From positions 372,001 through 436,000 of the forward strand of contig VZTJ01005702.1 in NCBI GenBank assembly GCA_013397795.1: 64,000 bases of DNA, given 5' to 3'. Of this stretch, positions 1 to 11,789 are shown piece after piece. Source of the stretch: Orthonyx spaldingii. Its lineage: Eukaryota; Chordata; Aves; Passeriformes; Orthonychidae. The notes under the pieces were generated by a model that saw nothing but the letters and a program-made list of their open reading frames with translations, was not told the DNA's origin and searched no databases. A program made the position numbers and the translations under genes. Numbering within the stretch: position 1 is the stretch's first letter; every line of letters begins with the position of its first letter.

Positions 1-64
1 ACATCAACTGGACAGTGTTGCTGGCTGGGCCATGCAAGGCAATGCCCTTCAGATGCATTAATTT

Positions 65-120
65 ATTCATTCATTCATTCATTCATTCATTCATTCATTC
101 ATTCATTCATTCATTCATTC
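65..120. repeat. (ATTC)14 tetranucleotide microsatellite
   Basis: Fourteen perfect copies of ATTC, bordered by ATTT before and ACTC after. Perfect copies suggest it is young and probably length-variable between individuals. Confidence 0.97.
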
Positions 121-3100
121 ACTCAGATGCTTTTCAGCCTACAAGAATATAGACTTCATATACCTTGGGGTGTGGAGGGGAAGGCAGGACTGATCATGTA
201 CGCTATGCCAAGGCTCACTGCCATGTACAAATACATGGCTCTGCATGTTGGCTGAATATGGTTGCTTCAGCCAGTCTCACATCAGCCAGAATTAAGCCCC
301 ATGGCCTGTACCTGCCAGATAAGGACTTCAACAGCATGTACTCAACACAGTATCTCTGATCACTCACGGTGCAAAGGTCTCCTTGCAACCAGATTGCAAG
401 TCACCAGTTCCATCTCCTCCATCTTCCCAGCATTTGGCCTGTTTATATTTCCTCTTTTCTGGGAGATGGAATGAGATTTGAAGACTATTTAATGCTTAAA
501 AAATCCATGCAGCCATGTTCTACTTAACAGAGAAGTTTTACATGGAAAATGTGTTGCTTTTTCCATTATGTTAGCTTCTCACAGCTCTGCCTGCCAGTTT
601 AGCTCCTTGCTTTCAAGCTGCTGATGAGTCTCAGCATCTGTTCTTCTGGGCATCCAGACCATCTTCAGATTCTTTAAAAGCAAAAGCCATTACATGCTCT
701 TTTTAAAAATGACTGGATGTCTTCCAGGATTGGAGTCAACTAATGAAAGACACCCTCAATGTATTGCTGATATGATGTTGCAAGAAGAGTAGGTTGACAG
801 CTTGTCCATTCACTCTAAGGCTACTCTGCCTTCTTCTGTTCTAACCCCACCAGCAGAATTCCCCCAGACACTGGGAAGGGGTTGGAGAAGTCAGCCTTTC
901 TAGTACATGTCAAGTTGGAAAAATAGTTTTGAATAGTGCTGACAGCCCAGATGCTCTTTAAACCTGCGTTAGAACAAGGTCTTCTAACTTGAAAATCAAA
1001 TCAAACTTGTAACAAGGCAAAACTGCAAGCAAAATCTCTGGATAAAACCCTGCTGGCATTTTCCACCTAGTAAAACTAGAACCTTACATTTTATAGCTGG
1101 AAAAGAAAGTATTCAACAGCTGTATGGGAATGAAGCCAAAGTTTTGTGACAAAGATTGTCAATCCACTGTCCAGGCAAGTTTTACCCATGGAGCTTTTTG
1201 AGAGTATTGCTTCTAGTCTTAGGGAATCTCACACAGAAAGAGCACACCTTATCCATTGCTGTTAATATCCAGGCAGGCAGGAGGGTACACAGTGAGAGAT
1301 TATCTTTTGCTAATCTTCTCCACATGAAGGCTCAGAATTTTTTCTGGACAGCAGAGTTGAAGGTTTTACTGAGCAATGCACAGAGCTCTGCTCTTTCATC
1401 ACTGCTGAGCTGTTTTTGGCTATGTAATTTTTTAATACTACTGCCAAGTCTGGGAAAGGGACAGTATGATGCCTAAATGTGAGTGAGAAGCAGCTTTCAG
1501 TCACTGCAAAGTTTTCACTTCATTACTTGCTGTAGGAGTTTCAACTGTTCATGCTGGGTCATAGTTACCTCAGGGGTACAAGAAACTGGAAACACATGTG
1601 ACAGGAATTCAAGACATAAAGTTTATCAGGGTCTGCTTCCCATCCCTGTCCAGATCCCTCTTGAGAAAACCAAGAAAAGAGAGATGACAAGGCAACATGT
1701 GCCTGTGTAAACCTCCTTGTCACTGTTGGCAGAGTGTCAGTGTACACGTGGCATAAACCAGTCAAGTCCTACTTCAATGTGCCTCAAAATGGGAAGTGGA
1801 CAGTAATAAGTCAAAGCACTTTGCAGTGTATGTATCCCTTGGCCTGGATGCAAGTCCATTAATCAAGCTCCTTTTCGATGTTTTTTTCCCTTTTCATCAA
1901 GTTGGTCTTCCACAGACATTTAGTCTCTTTCCATTTTCCTCCTTTTAATCACGCAAGCGACAACAGCACTAAGATGGATGTGTTTGCAGCCTAGAACTGG
2001 GCTGGTATCTCAAATTCCTCTGTGCTGCAGACCATTGCATGACTTCACCCACTGGTCACAGCAGAAGGGCAAGGGGCTGCCAGCCAGCAATGTCCAGCAG
2101 CATGCAGGAGTGGCAGTTCCCAGTTCACTGCTGGCACCTGAAGAGATGAAATGCAGCAATGGATACAGAGGCAGAATGCCTCTGTCAAGACGACAACCAC
2201 AGGGAGCAGGTTGGGGATGGACTGTGCCTGTGTGTGTCTCCATGCCCCAGTTCATCCATCTGGAGAGACTGAGCTGGCTCAGGTGCATGTGGCGAATTTG
2301 CAGCGTACCTGGGTAGCCACACATGTACACTCACAGTGTGTGTCATACTCTGCCCCAGGGCACTTTAATGTGAAGTTAAGTCTTGTTCCTGGTCTCTGCA
2401 GGACAGTCCTATCAACTATTTCTGATGTCTAAGGCACAGAGAGGGAAACAAGCCCCCTTCTGAACAGACCACTGTGTGGGCATCTTGGCGATCATCAGTA
2501 TCACAGACTTGCTTTCTCCAGGTTTCAGGCTTAGAGGTGGCAGAAGGGTAACTCCAGTTGTTTTACAGACAGTTTCCTTGCAACTCTCGAGAAAGGTGAA
2601 ATGCCCGTCTTTATTTTAACTTCATAAATTCTCTGCTGTTACATGGGCTGAGGACATGGACAGTACCTGATCTTGACTTCTGTTTTCCTGAGGCATATGA
2701 TAAATTTTTGGCTTCTGGCTTTACCTGCTGAAGGTCTGAAGTTTGCTGTAAGGTGTTGGACAGTACGCTGTGGCTACCAGCACTCGTTATGTGTGTACCA
2801 GCACTCCCAGCACACACTGCTCAGCCCTGATCACCAGCCAGTCCCAAGGACAGGACCCAGAAGCCCAGGTTTTCCTGACCAAATATTGCTTAATTGTCCA
2901 AGGTAACAGCAGAGGTGGGTTTCACTGTTTCAGGGTCCTTCAGAGATTTAGCAAGGCAAATCAAGTTGACTGTTGCCATCCCAGTTTGAGAAAAAGAAGA
3001 CGATTTTATAAAGGGCATTGTTTTTCTCCCACCATTTTTTTTAGAAATGTCCTCTAAAGCAATTTCACATTTCAAGTAGTTTAGTAATGCTCAGATTTCA

Positions 3101-4917
3101 TCTCTGTTTTCAGACTCTTCTGCCACACTGAGGGAATATGGTAAACGTTAGTTTGCAATGAGCCAAACTCAGGCAGCTGAGGCAGGGATTTTTTTCTGCC
3201 TCCAATAGATTTCCCCATGGGGATTTCCCTATTTCCCCATGCTGTCCTACATATTTCTAAGAAAATCTTCTCTATCAGTGATGATCTTGAGGCAATTTTT
3301 TTTGCTTGGCTTTTTGCTGGTGATTTTGTGATCAGATGTGTGGACTGGTTGTGTGTTTCACCACCTTCATTTAGTATGAAATGTCACCCCAGGAGCACAC
3401 TACTGATAGCTGGTCCCATAACTGACCTTCTGAATCTTTGTCTCTTCCTGGAGCAGAGTTGGAACTCTTACAGTGCCAACTTCTTGGACAGTCCCAGGCC
3501 AAATCCACATTTTCATGAATGTCACACAAATGCAGAAGATAAACCATATCATATTATCAAATGGGTCAATGTGTACTTTTTCCAGTACTAGTTCTAATGC
3601 TGAATGTGGTGTGTGAAAATATGAAACAACCACAGAGAAAATATGAAACCACAGAGAACAGAAACCAAAAGCTCCCTGCAAAAGTATGCTAGTCAAAAGG
3701 CCAAATCTAAGATGCAGCTTTGAGCATCCTTCTCTCTCAACTTCTGTTACAAGAATAATACTTTAAATAATAAAAGAAACACCTGTGATTTCACCTGATA
3801 AACTTCATCCTTTGTTCTAGGGATTTAAAGTGGTCACAGCTTGCATGGTAGAGGGATGTTCTAACAGGCATTATGAAAGAGATTTTTTTCCTGCTCTGTT
3901 GTTTCCCCACAGGAAAGCCATTGCAAATGGGGAATAAAGAAAAACAGAAACTTTGCATAAATCGGTGAAAAAAATAAATGTAAGGGGAAAAGGTGCCTGG
4001 AGTCAAAGAGCTATCGGGCTGTATGGCTTTTCATAGATCTTTCCTCCACCATTGTGCAGAACCATCAGCTCCACCCCTGAGGGCAGCTAAAAGTGTTTAC
4101 AAGCCATTTTGGTACCAGAGAACACAGAGCTCTCAAACAGAAGAGGTCAGATCCCAGCATGAAAATCCTTGATAGCACACTGTGATTAAAGTAAGCATCT
4201 ATATTAAAATGTACATAATTCCAAATTGTTACACATGTCAACAAATTTTAGACACCCTGCTGATAATGCCTCTCCAGTGCCCCTCTAACAAATGTAATTT
4301 GTAATTTGAAAGAACATTGTCATTTCCAATCTGATCTCTTCCAAATTTTCTTTTCATATCCAGAGCATGAGATGAGAAGAATTTAAATCTGGAAGAGCTG
4401 AAGGTCCTTTTTTTTTGTACTTTCTCGTCTTTGCTTTAGATATTCAAATCATAATTGCTTTGCAAATGGAGCTTTTTGCATCATTGAAATAAGTGAGATC
4501 CATAACATAGTGAGCTAAACAATGCTGTTTCTAGTGGGAATGCCACAAAAAAATGAGAGGTGATGATTAATATTTAAAGATTCAGATGAGCTAGGCAAAA
4601 CAACATTCCTAGCAGCAAAGAACTTGACTACCATGTCTTTGCATCCTGTAATTACAACCCTTCCCAGGGACCTTTGCACGGAAAGGTCTGGTGTCCACAC
4701 CCTGGCCTCTGCTTCTGGGGAAGGGGCTGATGGGACTGAAGTGGAGTATGTTTGCCCCACAGCTTATGGGGAAGGGGGAGACAGCCACCTTCACCTGAGC
4801 TGAGCCAGGCATCTTCAAAGCAATTGATGGCAACCTTCATGCTGCAATGGCTGTTTCTGCTACTCGGGTCATCTTGTTCAAGGCGAGCTTGTGTATCTCT
4901 GTACTTACTGTGCTCCA
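121..4917. other. Intergenic sequence, no gene seen
   Basis: Both strands were read. Open frames are short, lack splice-flanked coding character and resemble no known family. No RNA gene or clear repeat was recognised. It lies downstream of FNDC1. Confidence 0.5.
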
Positions 4918-5325
4918 TCATAGAATCATCATTCAATCATAGCATGCCCTGAGGTGGAAAGAACCCACAAGGATTACTTATTGAATCCAACTCCTGCACA
5001 GGACACCCCCAAGAATCACACCAAGTTCCTGAGAGCATTGTCCAAATGCTTCTTGAAAAACTTCTTGAACTCTGTCAGGTTTGGTGCTATAACCATGTCC
5101 CTGGGGACCCTCTTCCAGTGCCCAGCCACCCTCTGGGTGAAGAAACTTTTGCTAACCTCCCCTGACACAGTTTCATATCATTCCCTCAAATTTAACAGCT
5201 GGTGGCCAGAGAGAAGGAGACCTGCCCCCTCTTCCCCTTGTGAGGAAGCTGTAGGTTGCTATGAGTCTTCCCCTCAATCTCCTCTTCCCTAGGCTGAATA
5301 AACCAAGGTCTATGTAGTTGTTCTC
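4918..5325 (-). repeat. CR1 retroposon fragment (3' end, minus orientation)
   Basis: Begins on the plus strand with catagaatcatc, the reverse complement of a CR1 tail. It continues with the typical antisense CR1 text: aatccaactcctgcacagga, gagcattgtccaaatgcttc, and ctctgggtgaagaaactttt. It ends near a tcctcttccctaggctgaat block. It is 5'-truncated and mutated, with no intact coding sequence. Confidence 0.85.
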
Positions 5326-7430
5326 ATGGAAATCTAATTTCCTGACTTAGGAGAACAAAAATGGAAGCCAGACTAAAACTTTTCTGAAATTTGCTCCCTG
5401 GTTATATTTAGTTCCGCATTAGCTTTGCAAAAACTCAGCTGAATCTGCAATTACAACCCACAAGCCCTCCAAGGAAAAGAAACCAAACCAGAATCTTAAA
5501 CTATCCTTTGAAATTTCTGCCTCATTCAAGGGTTTGGCTGGGCTAGGTCTTGCTTGTGAAATGTAACAGTCTCCCAGTGTAGGACCACTCATTTGTTACT
5601 GCCTTCTCCTCTAGGGCTGTGGAAGGTTTAAAATGATTGGAGAAGTCCATCAATAGAATTTTTTTCCCCCCAGCATTAATTTCCTGTTCTCATTTCATGT
5701 GAAAAGTTACCTGGACAAAGCACAGTGAATGATTTGCCTGGTGTGCCTTTCCACATTATTGCAAAATATAATCAGATCAGAAGTTATGCAGGGTGGCTAA
5801 ATACCAACCAAAAACTAAGGTTTACTATGGAGAGCATCCAATAGAAATTTTCTTTTTCTCACCACAATTTTATATGGGATTAAAATCATATTCATCAGCA
5901 CTTTTGCAAATGTTTTTCACTGACATTGCAACTGATGTTTTCTCTTACTGTTTCAAACAGCTTGATCAATTACAAAGCACAGTAAGTTCCTAGTAATTCC
6001 ATCTGTATTATAAGAAGGAAGGTGTTTTACTAAGGTTTAGAAATTTCTGTTTACCACAGACATATGTTCAACACAGCCCTTCCAAGACATTTGGAGCCAC
6101 AGTTGTTAATTTTCTTCTTCCTTGGAAGGATGCCTAGTCATAACTGTGGTTCTTTTGCTTTTTGCACAGTTGGTGCATGTAAGGACTAACATTGCTTGTA
6201 TAGATTTGTGAAAAATGAAAGTTTGCAAAGGAATGAAAGGAGTGTGAGGTTTTGATTAAGGCTGCATTGCAATTTGTGCCCATGCAGCCCTCCTGCTCCA
6301 GGCAGGTGACACACAAAGAGGCTTCCCTGTCTCGTTCATTCCAGCCAGTGCTATTCTCTGCAGACCATCCTTTAGCATGGGCATTAGTGCATTGCTTGTG
6401 ACGAACAAAGATTGCAGAAATTATACTGTAATGTGAGCAATGCTCAGGATGTATCTGCTTTGCAAGGCCTGGAGCACAGTAGCCGACTTTGAATTCTGAC
6501 TGGTGATTGAGTGCTATAACATGGAGTAAACAGAAAATACATTCCCACTGTGTAACACTGGCCTCTTGTTATTTTTCCAGTTGAGGCACCTCTTGTGCCT
6601 CAACTCTGTCTCTCACACATCCATCCAGCCTTCCTGAGCTCTCCTGGGCATTTGCACTTGCACTCTAGTTTCTAACACCCCATGAAAGGTCTAGTCAGCC
6701 CAGACTGACAGTTTTTTTGACAGTTCCCAAAATCCACATATGACTGGTCACCACAGTGACCATACTTGACAGCAAAGCAAACAACTCTCAGATAAAGGGG
6801 TTTGCCTAATCCAAGTCACAAGCCACGCAGTCCTCAGCATGCTTTGTCTTCTGCAAAGTAAAGTGAAAATTGATGCCAGAGGGTGACTGATACTGCTGGG
6901 GCCCAGAATTTCCTTCACTTACTCTGAATATTTATCACACAGGTAATTCTTGTACGTCTTATACCAGTGGTGTAGCTAAAAGGATGTGTTATGTGAGGAC
7001 AGATAGTAGTAGTAAGAGAGGGATCAAGGTAGTCTTGATTGTCTTCTGGAAACTCTGTTAAGAGATTCCTGTCTTATTTCTGGGACAAAGCTCCAAAACT
7101 GGATGATATGAACACCCTCTTTCTCTCCCTTGCCTAAGAAACCCTATGTTCCCCTCCAGCAATGTTCCCATGTAATTCCTTTGCCAGGTGCTGTTGGCTG
7201 CAGCTAAGGCCAAGCTCAAATTTGTATTTAAATTAAGCTGTGACTTTAAGTACTGACCTAGTACTTATGGCTTCACTATCTACAATCCCAGAGTGCTCTT
7301 TCTAGGCATTAATTTTCCATAAGAGCAAAATCCTGGCATGAAAGGACTTCACAATGTTGGAAAGACAGCATGGATTGACCTAATAAAAGGAAGCACTGGT
7401 CCTAATAAATAACAGCTCAAACAGACTTAC
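5326..7430. other. Intergenic sequence, no gene seen
   Basis: Open frames are short and unremarkable. No repeat family was recognised with confidence. If the candidate minus-strand transcript at 7.4-11.8 kb is real, further 3' exons could lie here, but none could be matched by phase. Confidence 0.4.
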
Positions 7431-7588
7431 AGAGTAACTCTGAGACCATATTCTCCATATACTGGACTGAATGTGCAGAAATCCACATCAGTTGCAATCA
7501 CACCACCTCCTACAGCCAGATCCACTGCAATTCCTGCACCTAGTTTTGTGCTAAAAAGTAATACAGTTGATGTATCATCTCTTTCAGA
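7431..7588 (-). other. Candidate exon C of an unknown minus-strand transcript
   Basis: 158 nt flanked by a good acceptor (tttctcctacag, AG at 7590-7589) and a strong donor (ACTCT|GTAAGTC, GT at 7430-7429). Only one frame is open throughout, and it enters in phase 0: 52 codons starting SERDDTSTVLLFSTK and ending EYGLRVT, then two bases. It includes a Gly/Val-rich stretch, GAGIAVDLAVGGGVIATD. I do not recognise the family. Codon third positions are AT-rich. It could be a real coding exon, an exon of a non-coding RNA, or chance. See also the candidate exons at 9195-9310 and 11690-11789. Confidence 0.3.
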
Positions 7589-7770
7589 CTGTAGGAGAAA
7601 CTTGCTTGTCTTTGACGTGTGAATAGAATAGCAAGGAGAAGAAAATAAAATGGTAACTGGCATGTGACCATCAAATACATGAGTGGTTTACTGTTTTCTG
7701 GTGTTAGATATGCAAATAAGAGCTCAAGCTCTTGATCAGTAGTTGTAAGCCAGAAGGAAAATGCTCAGGG

Positions 7771-8135
7771 ATCACAGAATCACAGAATCATTTAGGCTGA
7801 AAAAGACCTCTGAGATCATCAAGTCCAGCCTTGGACTGATCACCACCTTGTCAACTAGGCCATGGCACTAAATGCCACACCCAGTCGTTTCTTGAACTCT
7901 CCCAGAGAGATGGTGATTCCAGCACTTCCCTGGGCAGTTTATTCCAATGCCTGGCCACCCTTTCCACGAAGAAATTCTTCCTGAAATACAATCTGAACCT
8001 TCCCTGGTGCAGCTTGAGGTCATGTCCTCTTGTCAAGCTCTGGTTTCCTCAGAGAAGAGACTGACCCCCACCTGGTAGTTGTGGAGTGATAAGGTGTCCT
8101 CTCAGTCTCCTTTTCTTCAGGCATGGAAGCAGTCA
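7771..8135 (-). repeat. CR1 retroposon fragment (3' end, minus orientation)
   Basis: The plus strand starts atcacagaatcacagaatca, the reverse complement of the CR1 3' tail, followed by gagatcatcaagtccagcct. Later come ccagtcgtttcttgaactct, cctggccaccctttccacga and a gcttgaggtcatgtcctctt block, all typical of antisense CR1. It is 5'-truncated. The minus-strand open frame inside it is part of this repeat, not a gene. Confidence 0.9.
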
Positions 8136-9194
8136 AAGACCTATGCAAACAGGTCTGGCTTCTGTTCTGGCCTAGGGAGCCATGCTGGATTCAACACTTG
8201 GATCCAAAGTCCTGTGTGTCTTCAAACCAGGATACTGGACAGCAGTTTGCAAGCTGAGGTCAGAACAGCCTTGCTACAAGGTTCTTCAAACCCACCACAC
8301 ATTATGTTATGGCCCTGCACCCCACGCTGACACCCTGTTATCCAGAAAAAAAGGGTTCTCCATACAATTGAAAGGGAAAGGGTTAAAAGGAGGTGCATCA
8401 TTGTTTGTATCCTTCTCATCCCTATTACGGTCCTGTCTTGATCTAAAACTGGTTCAGACTAGGCGGCCTGCAGATGTGGTGGTGCAGATGTGGGACAGCA
8501 GACCACTCTCATTTACCTGCTAGTAGCCCTTCAGGCTATTCTGCAAGCTTGTGTTGGGGCACAGACACCCCATAACTCTATTCTCTGACCCACACTATGC
8601 CCCTCATTGTTTTCAACCTCTGTAGAGTTTACAAGTCTGTAGCTGTAGCTTTGGATCTGTATCAGGAGGGGACAAGCCCTGTGTGTCTTAGGACAGCTAC
8701 TGTATCACTATTCTCTTGAACCCCTGAAAGTCAGAGGCAAAGCCTGACCCTCCTCCACAGGTGCTTTGCTTTGCATTCTTCTTTCTGCCCTATAAAGGTG
8801 AGGTACAAGGTCAAGAGCAGCACAGAACAATGTCCTGCCTCTAAAACCAGACTGAAGATGGCCATCTGATTACCAGAGGGTGAGGGGGCAGGATTTATCT
8901 TCCCCCTTTGGAGGCAGATGCAGAGCAGAGGGTTTGTCCCTGCCATGAGGCAGCCAACAGGGCCTCATACAAGCCATGAAGGCATCTCACTGACACAGGT
9001 TCCCTCCATCCTGGTCCCCAGCTCCTCTCCCCAGGAGCACCCACCAGGGGTGCATCAGTTCTGTCCCCAGTGCCAGAGCACTCTGTGCCAAAATCCCAAG
9101 CCCTGTGCTTCAGGCACAGTCAGAGATTGGTTTTTTGATTCCCTTATTTTCTTTTTAATCCAAACACTGGAGGGTTAGCGAAGTATCGACTTAC

Positions 9195-9310
9195 AGAGCG
9201 CACAGGGGCCGCTGCTGTAAAAATAGCTGGGTGATGCCAAGCCCCTGCAGAGCTGTTGTCAAAATGTTCAACACCATGAAGCGTCCCAGCAGAGAAGCTT
9301 GCACATCTCC
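9195..9310 (-). other. Candidate exon B of an unknown minus-strand transcript
   Basis: 116 nt with acceptor attacttattctacag (AG at 9312-9311) and donor GCTCT|GTAAGTC (GT at 9194-9193). In the frame that joins candidate exons A and C, it enters in phase 1, leaves in phase 0, and encodes RCASFSAGTLHGVEHFDNSS, AGAWHHPAIFTAAAPV and RS. Another frame is also open (GDVQASLLGRFMVLNILTTA...), which would continue to a stop in exon C, so the coding frame is not certain. No family recognised. Confidence 0.3.
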
Positions 9311-9740
9311 CTGTAGAATAAGTAATAGTCCAAAATAACTCAGTAAGAAAGGCATTTATCAATCAGTTCACATACAAAAGTTCATATGCTGCACCAACTT
9401 CAGCACATCAGGCCAGTTTACCATGGGTGAATAAAATAAGTACCCCTGACCAATTCATCTGAGACCCAGGGTGGGTCTGGCTTTCAGACTCTCTGTACAT
9501 ACAGCATACACTGCACAGAGGGTCAGGTATCCCAGGAATGGATCCCAAACTGCCAGCAAGTCAAGCAAGGTATCCTCTAGTGGCAGTACTTTAAGTGTTC
9601 AGTTTCCAGATCTATACAGTCTCCTGCCAGTGAGTTCTGTAATAACTTCCAGATATCAGATCTTTTCTACATGTGGGACCTTCCGCTTTGAAAGAATGAT
9701 GCTGAATCTTAAACCAAAAAAAGCAAGAACAAGTGGTTGA

Positions 9741-9762
9741 ATTCATGTATGCATACATGAAT
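9741..9762. repeat. 22-bp perfect palindrome
   Basis: The 22 bases, centred on TGCA within a core ATGTATGCATACAT, read the same on both strands without a mismatch. It lies 6 bases into the intron side of the GTAAGTC donor at 9769-9763, so a transcript could fold it next to that splice site. Confidence 0.95.
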
Positions 9763-9769
9763 GACTTAC

Positions 9770-9933
9770 CGAATAAGAGGTAAAGCAAGAAGAGGTAGAA
9801 GCAAATGGATAAACAAAGAGAATAAAGGTTTAGAGGAATACATGGACAAAATAGGAGATCACGGCCAAATCACAAGATCAGAGAAGAAACTCAGATAATT
9901 TGTGCAAAGGAATATAAGGACAATAAAGAATGT
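9770..9933 (-). other. Candidate exon with strong donor, probably non-coding or alternative
   Basis: 164 nt between a T-rich acceptor (tactttttctcag, AG at 9935-9934) and a strong donor (TTCG|GTAAGT, GT at 9769-9768) on the minus strand. An ATG at 9855-9853 opens a frame with a signal-peptide-like leader (MYSSKPLF, then LFIHLLLPLLALPL) that reaches the donor in phase 2. That phase does not continue openly into the next candidate exon at its main acceptor, so the coding case is weak. Confidence 0.25.
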
Positions 9934-10861
9934 CTGAGAAAAAGTATATGACAGAAAGAACATTTTGAAAAGCTATAAAACGTACAAAATATCCCTTGGT
10001 GCATTTTAGGTCTGTGTATTTAACAACTATAAGGGGTGATCAGGAGCAGGGTATCCACTTCAAGGAAAAGGAGAAAGCTCAGCTATTTTTTTAATGCAAA
10101 AATGTGCTGGTCTTTCCCCTGTAGAACTTGTTTCTAAGCATCTGAAGTAGTCTGTTTGGGACAGTTGCTTCTCAGTGGCCACAAGGATAATATGTGGAAG
10201 TGTGTGACATTATTTCCACTTACAACCAGCAGTAGCAGGCAAATGCCTGTTTTCACTTCTGCTGTCCAGATGGAGGGATGGGAGGCAGGTTTACCCTCCG
10301 TCTCTGTGCATCAGACTGTCTGGTTAAGGCAGACAGTTACACTGGGCATCTGAAGGTGTCCAGCTGTCCTCCTGTCTTCTAGCTTGTGTAAGATGATATT
10401 CACAGTTGGATCAGGCTTCAGGACATCTTCAGGGTGAGACAATTTTATGACAGCAGGTTTAAATGCATGCTGTGCTTCTGGCTTCCCACCACATTCTCCT
10501 GGATGTTGAAATATTTATAGGGGAAACAGTCTTATGAGTTGAAAGAAAGAGATAATGAGCTACAAAACTGCTGATTGCCATAATGACTCATCCTGTGCTG
10601 GTGGACTCAAGTATCTCCCATTTACTTGCAGAGACAGGATTTCTGGAACAGAAATAACTGCAGCCCAGTATTTCACTTGTTTGATGAGATGGGAATAAAC
10701 ACCTCACAGCCAGTAGCTCTTTCCAATATTCATCCTATCATTACCGTCCTTTCCAGTTCAGAAGGATGAAGTCTTGTGATATAGACTGGGTGAATTTTTT
10801 CTTAAATCTCCAATCTATGTTTGCTTTCCAAGTCACAATGCTTTCCAAATTTTACATGTTA

Positions 10862-10970
10862 TCCCTTAATTTTTTATTTTTCTATTCCTTTTTTCTTTTC
10901 TGCTTCATCTTCTTTTCTTTCCTTTTTCCATTCCTTTTTATTTTTCCTTTTGTTCCTCTTCTTTTCACAG
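10862..10970 (+). repeat. Polypyrimidine low-complexity tract
   Basis: About 110 bases almost entirely T and C on the plus strand, with runs such as ttcttttctttcctttttcc. An open frame across it is an artefact of the composition (Phe/Leu/Ser-rich). Confidence 0.85.
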
Positions 10971-11689
10971 TGGCAATAAAACGTTCCTTTGATTGATGGC
11001 AGAACTCAGACTCCATCAAGGTTCAAGCCACAAATTCCCTGTGGCAGCCAAAACTACCGAGTAAGAGAGCTCAGCTTGGAAGGATTTAGGGGAGAGCAGT
11101 TCTGGGAACTCAGATTTGGGATGCCTGGAAGATGCTGAGAATGCGGTGCAACTCAGTTTAGGGTTTTCAAGACGTCATGAATTGTACTTCAGAGGAGGCA
11201 AGCTGAAGAATGATTCTGGTAGGCAGGTAGATAAAAATTATGAGATTGTTTTACATGTCATTCTGAGATGCAATCCTAAAGCTAAGAAATCCCATTCTAG
11301 GATCAGTTCAGAAAGTCTTTCATATCATTAAAATCCATCAGGTGGCTACTTTTCCCTAAGAACAGAGCATGTTTCCCTGCAGCTCTACATGGTTCTGCTG
11401 GCTGCGAGACCATTCCTCATGAAATTTTCTCTGAAATTATACAGTGGCGGGCAATGTGAGCAGAGAACAGAGCAGCCCCTGTCTCTGCACTGAGTGAACA
11501 TGTGAGTTGTGTCTGAAAGGAACAGGATGCAACACCTGTATTTCAAGAGGAGTTGATGTGGTCAGAAGGAAACCAGAACAAAATGGGACTGTTGAAGACC
11601 ATAAGTACCTCCAGCTGTCACTGCTGACACAGCTGCTGAAAGAAAGACAAGTCCTTATGGACTTAGGGAAAAACCTCACTCACACTTAC

Positions 11690-11789
11690 CTTCTGCATGG
11701 AGTGGGAGGCCACATGGGTGGTGGGTGAGGGTCCTTTTGAAGCTGACCTTTGTGGGAGCAGCCAGCACCAGCCTGGCCACCAGAGCCAT
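11690..11789 (-). other. Candidate first coding exon A of an unknown minus-strand transcript
   Basis: An ATG at 11789-11787 in context GGCATGG, with an in-frame TAG eight codons upstream, opens 33 codons (MALVARLVLAAPTKVSFKRT, then LTHHPCGLPLHAE). They run to a strong donor AAG|GTAAGTG (GT at 11689-11688) in phase 1. The leader is hydrophobic and basic with no acidic residue in the first 30, which would fit a targeting peptide. Joined to the segments at 9310-9195 and 7588-7431, the frame stays open for 124 codons. No family recognised. A larger internal exon starting at the AG at 11848-11847 is the alternative. Confidence 0.3.

Noticed and set aside
65..120. Regular repeats that could suggest a CRISPR array
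   Set aside because: A simple tetranucleotide microsatellite without spacers, in a vertebrate genome.
7851..8036. Minus-strand open frame RHWNKLPREVLESPSLW...
   Set aside because: This is the well-known translation of CR1 3' sequence, not a host gene. The same applies to frames at 25609-25863 and 36528-36809.
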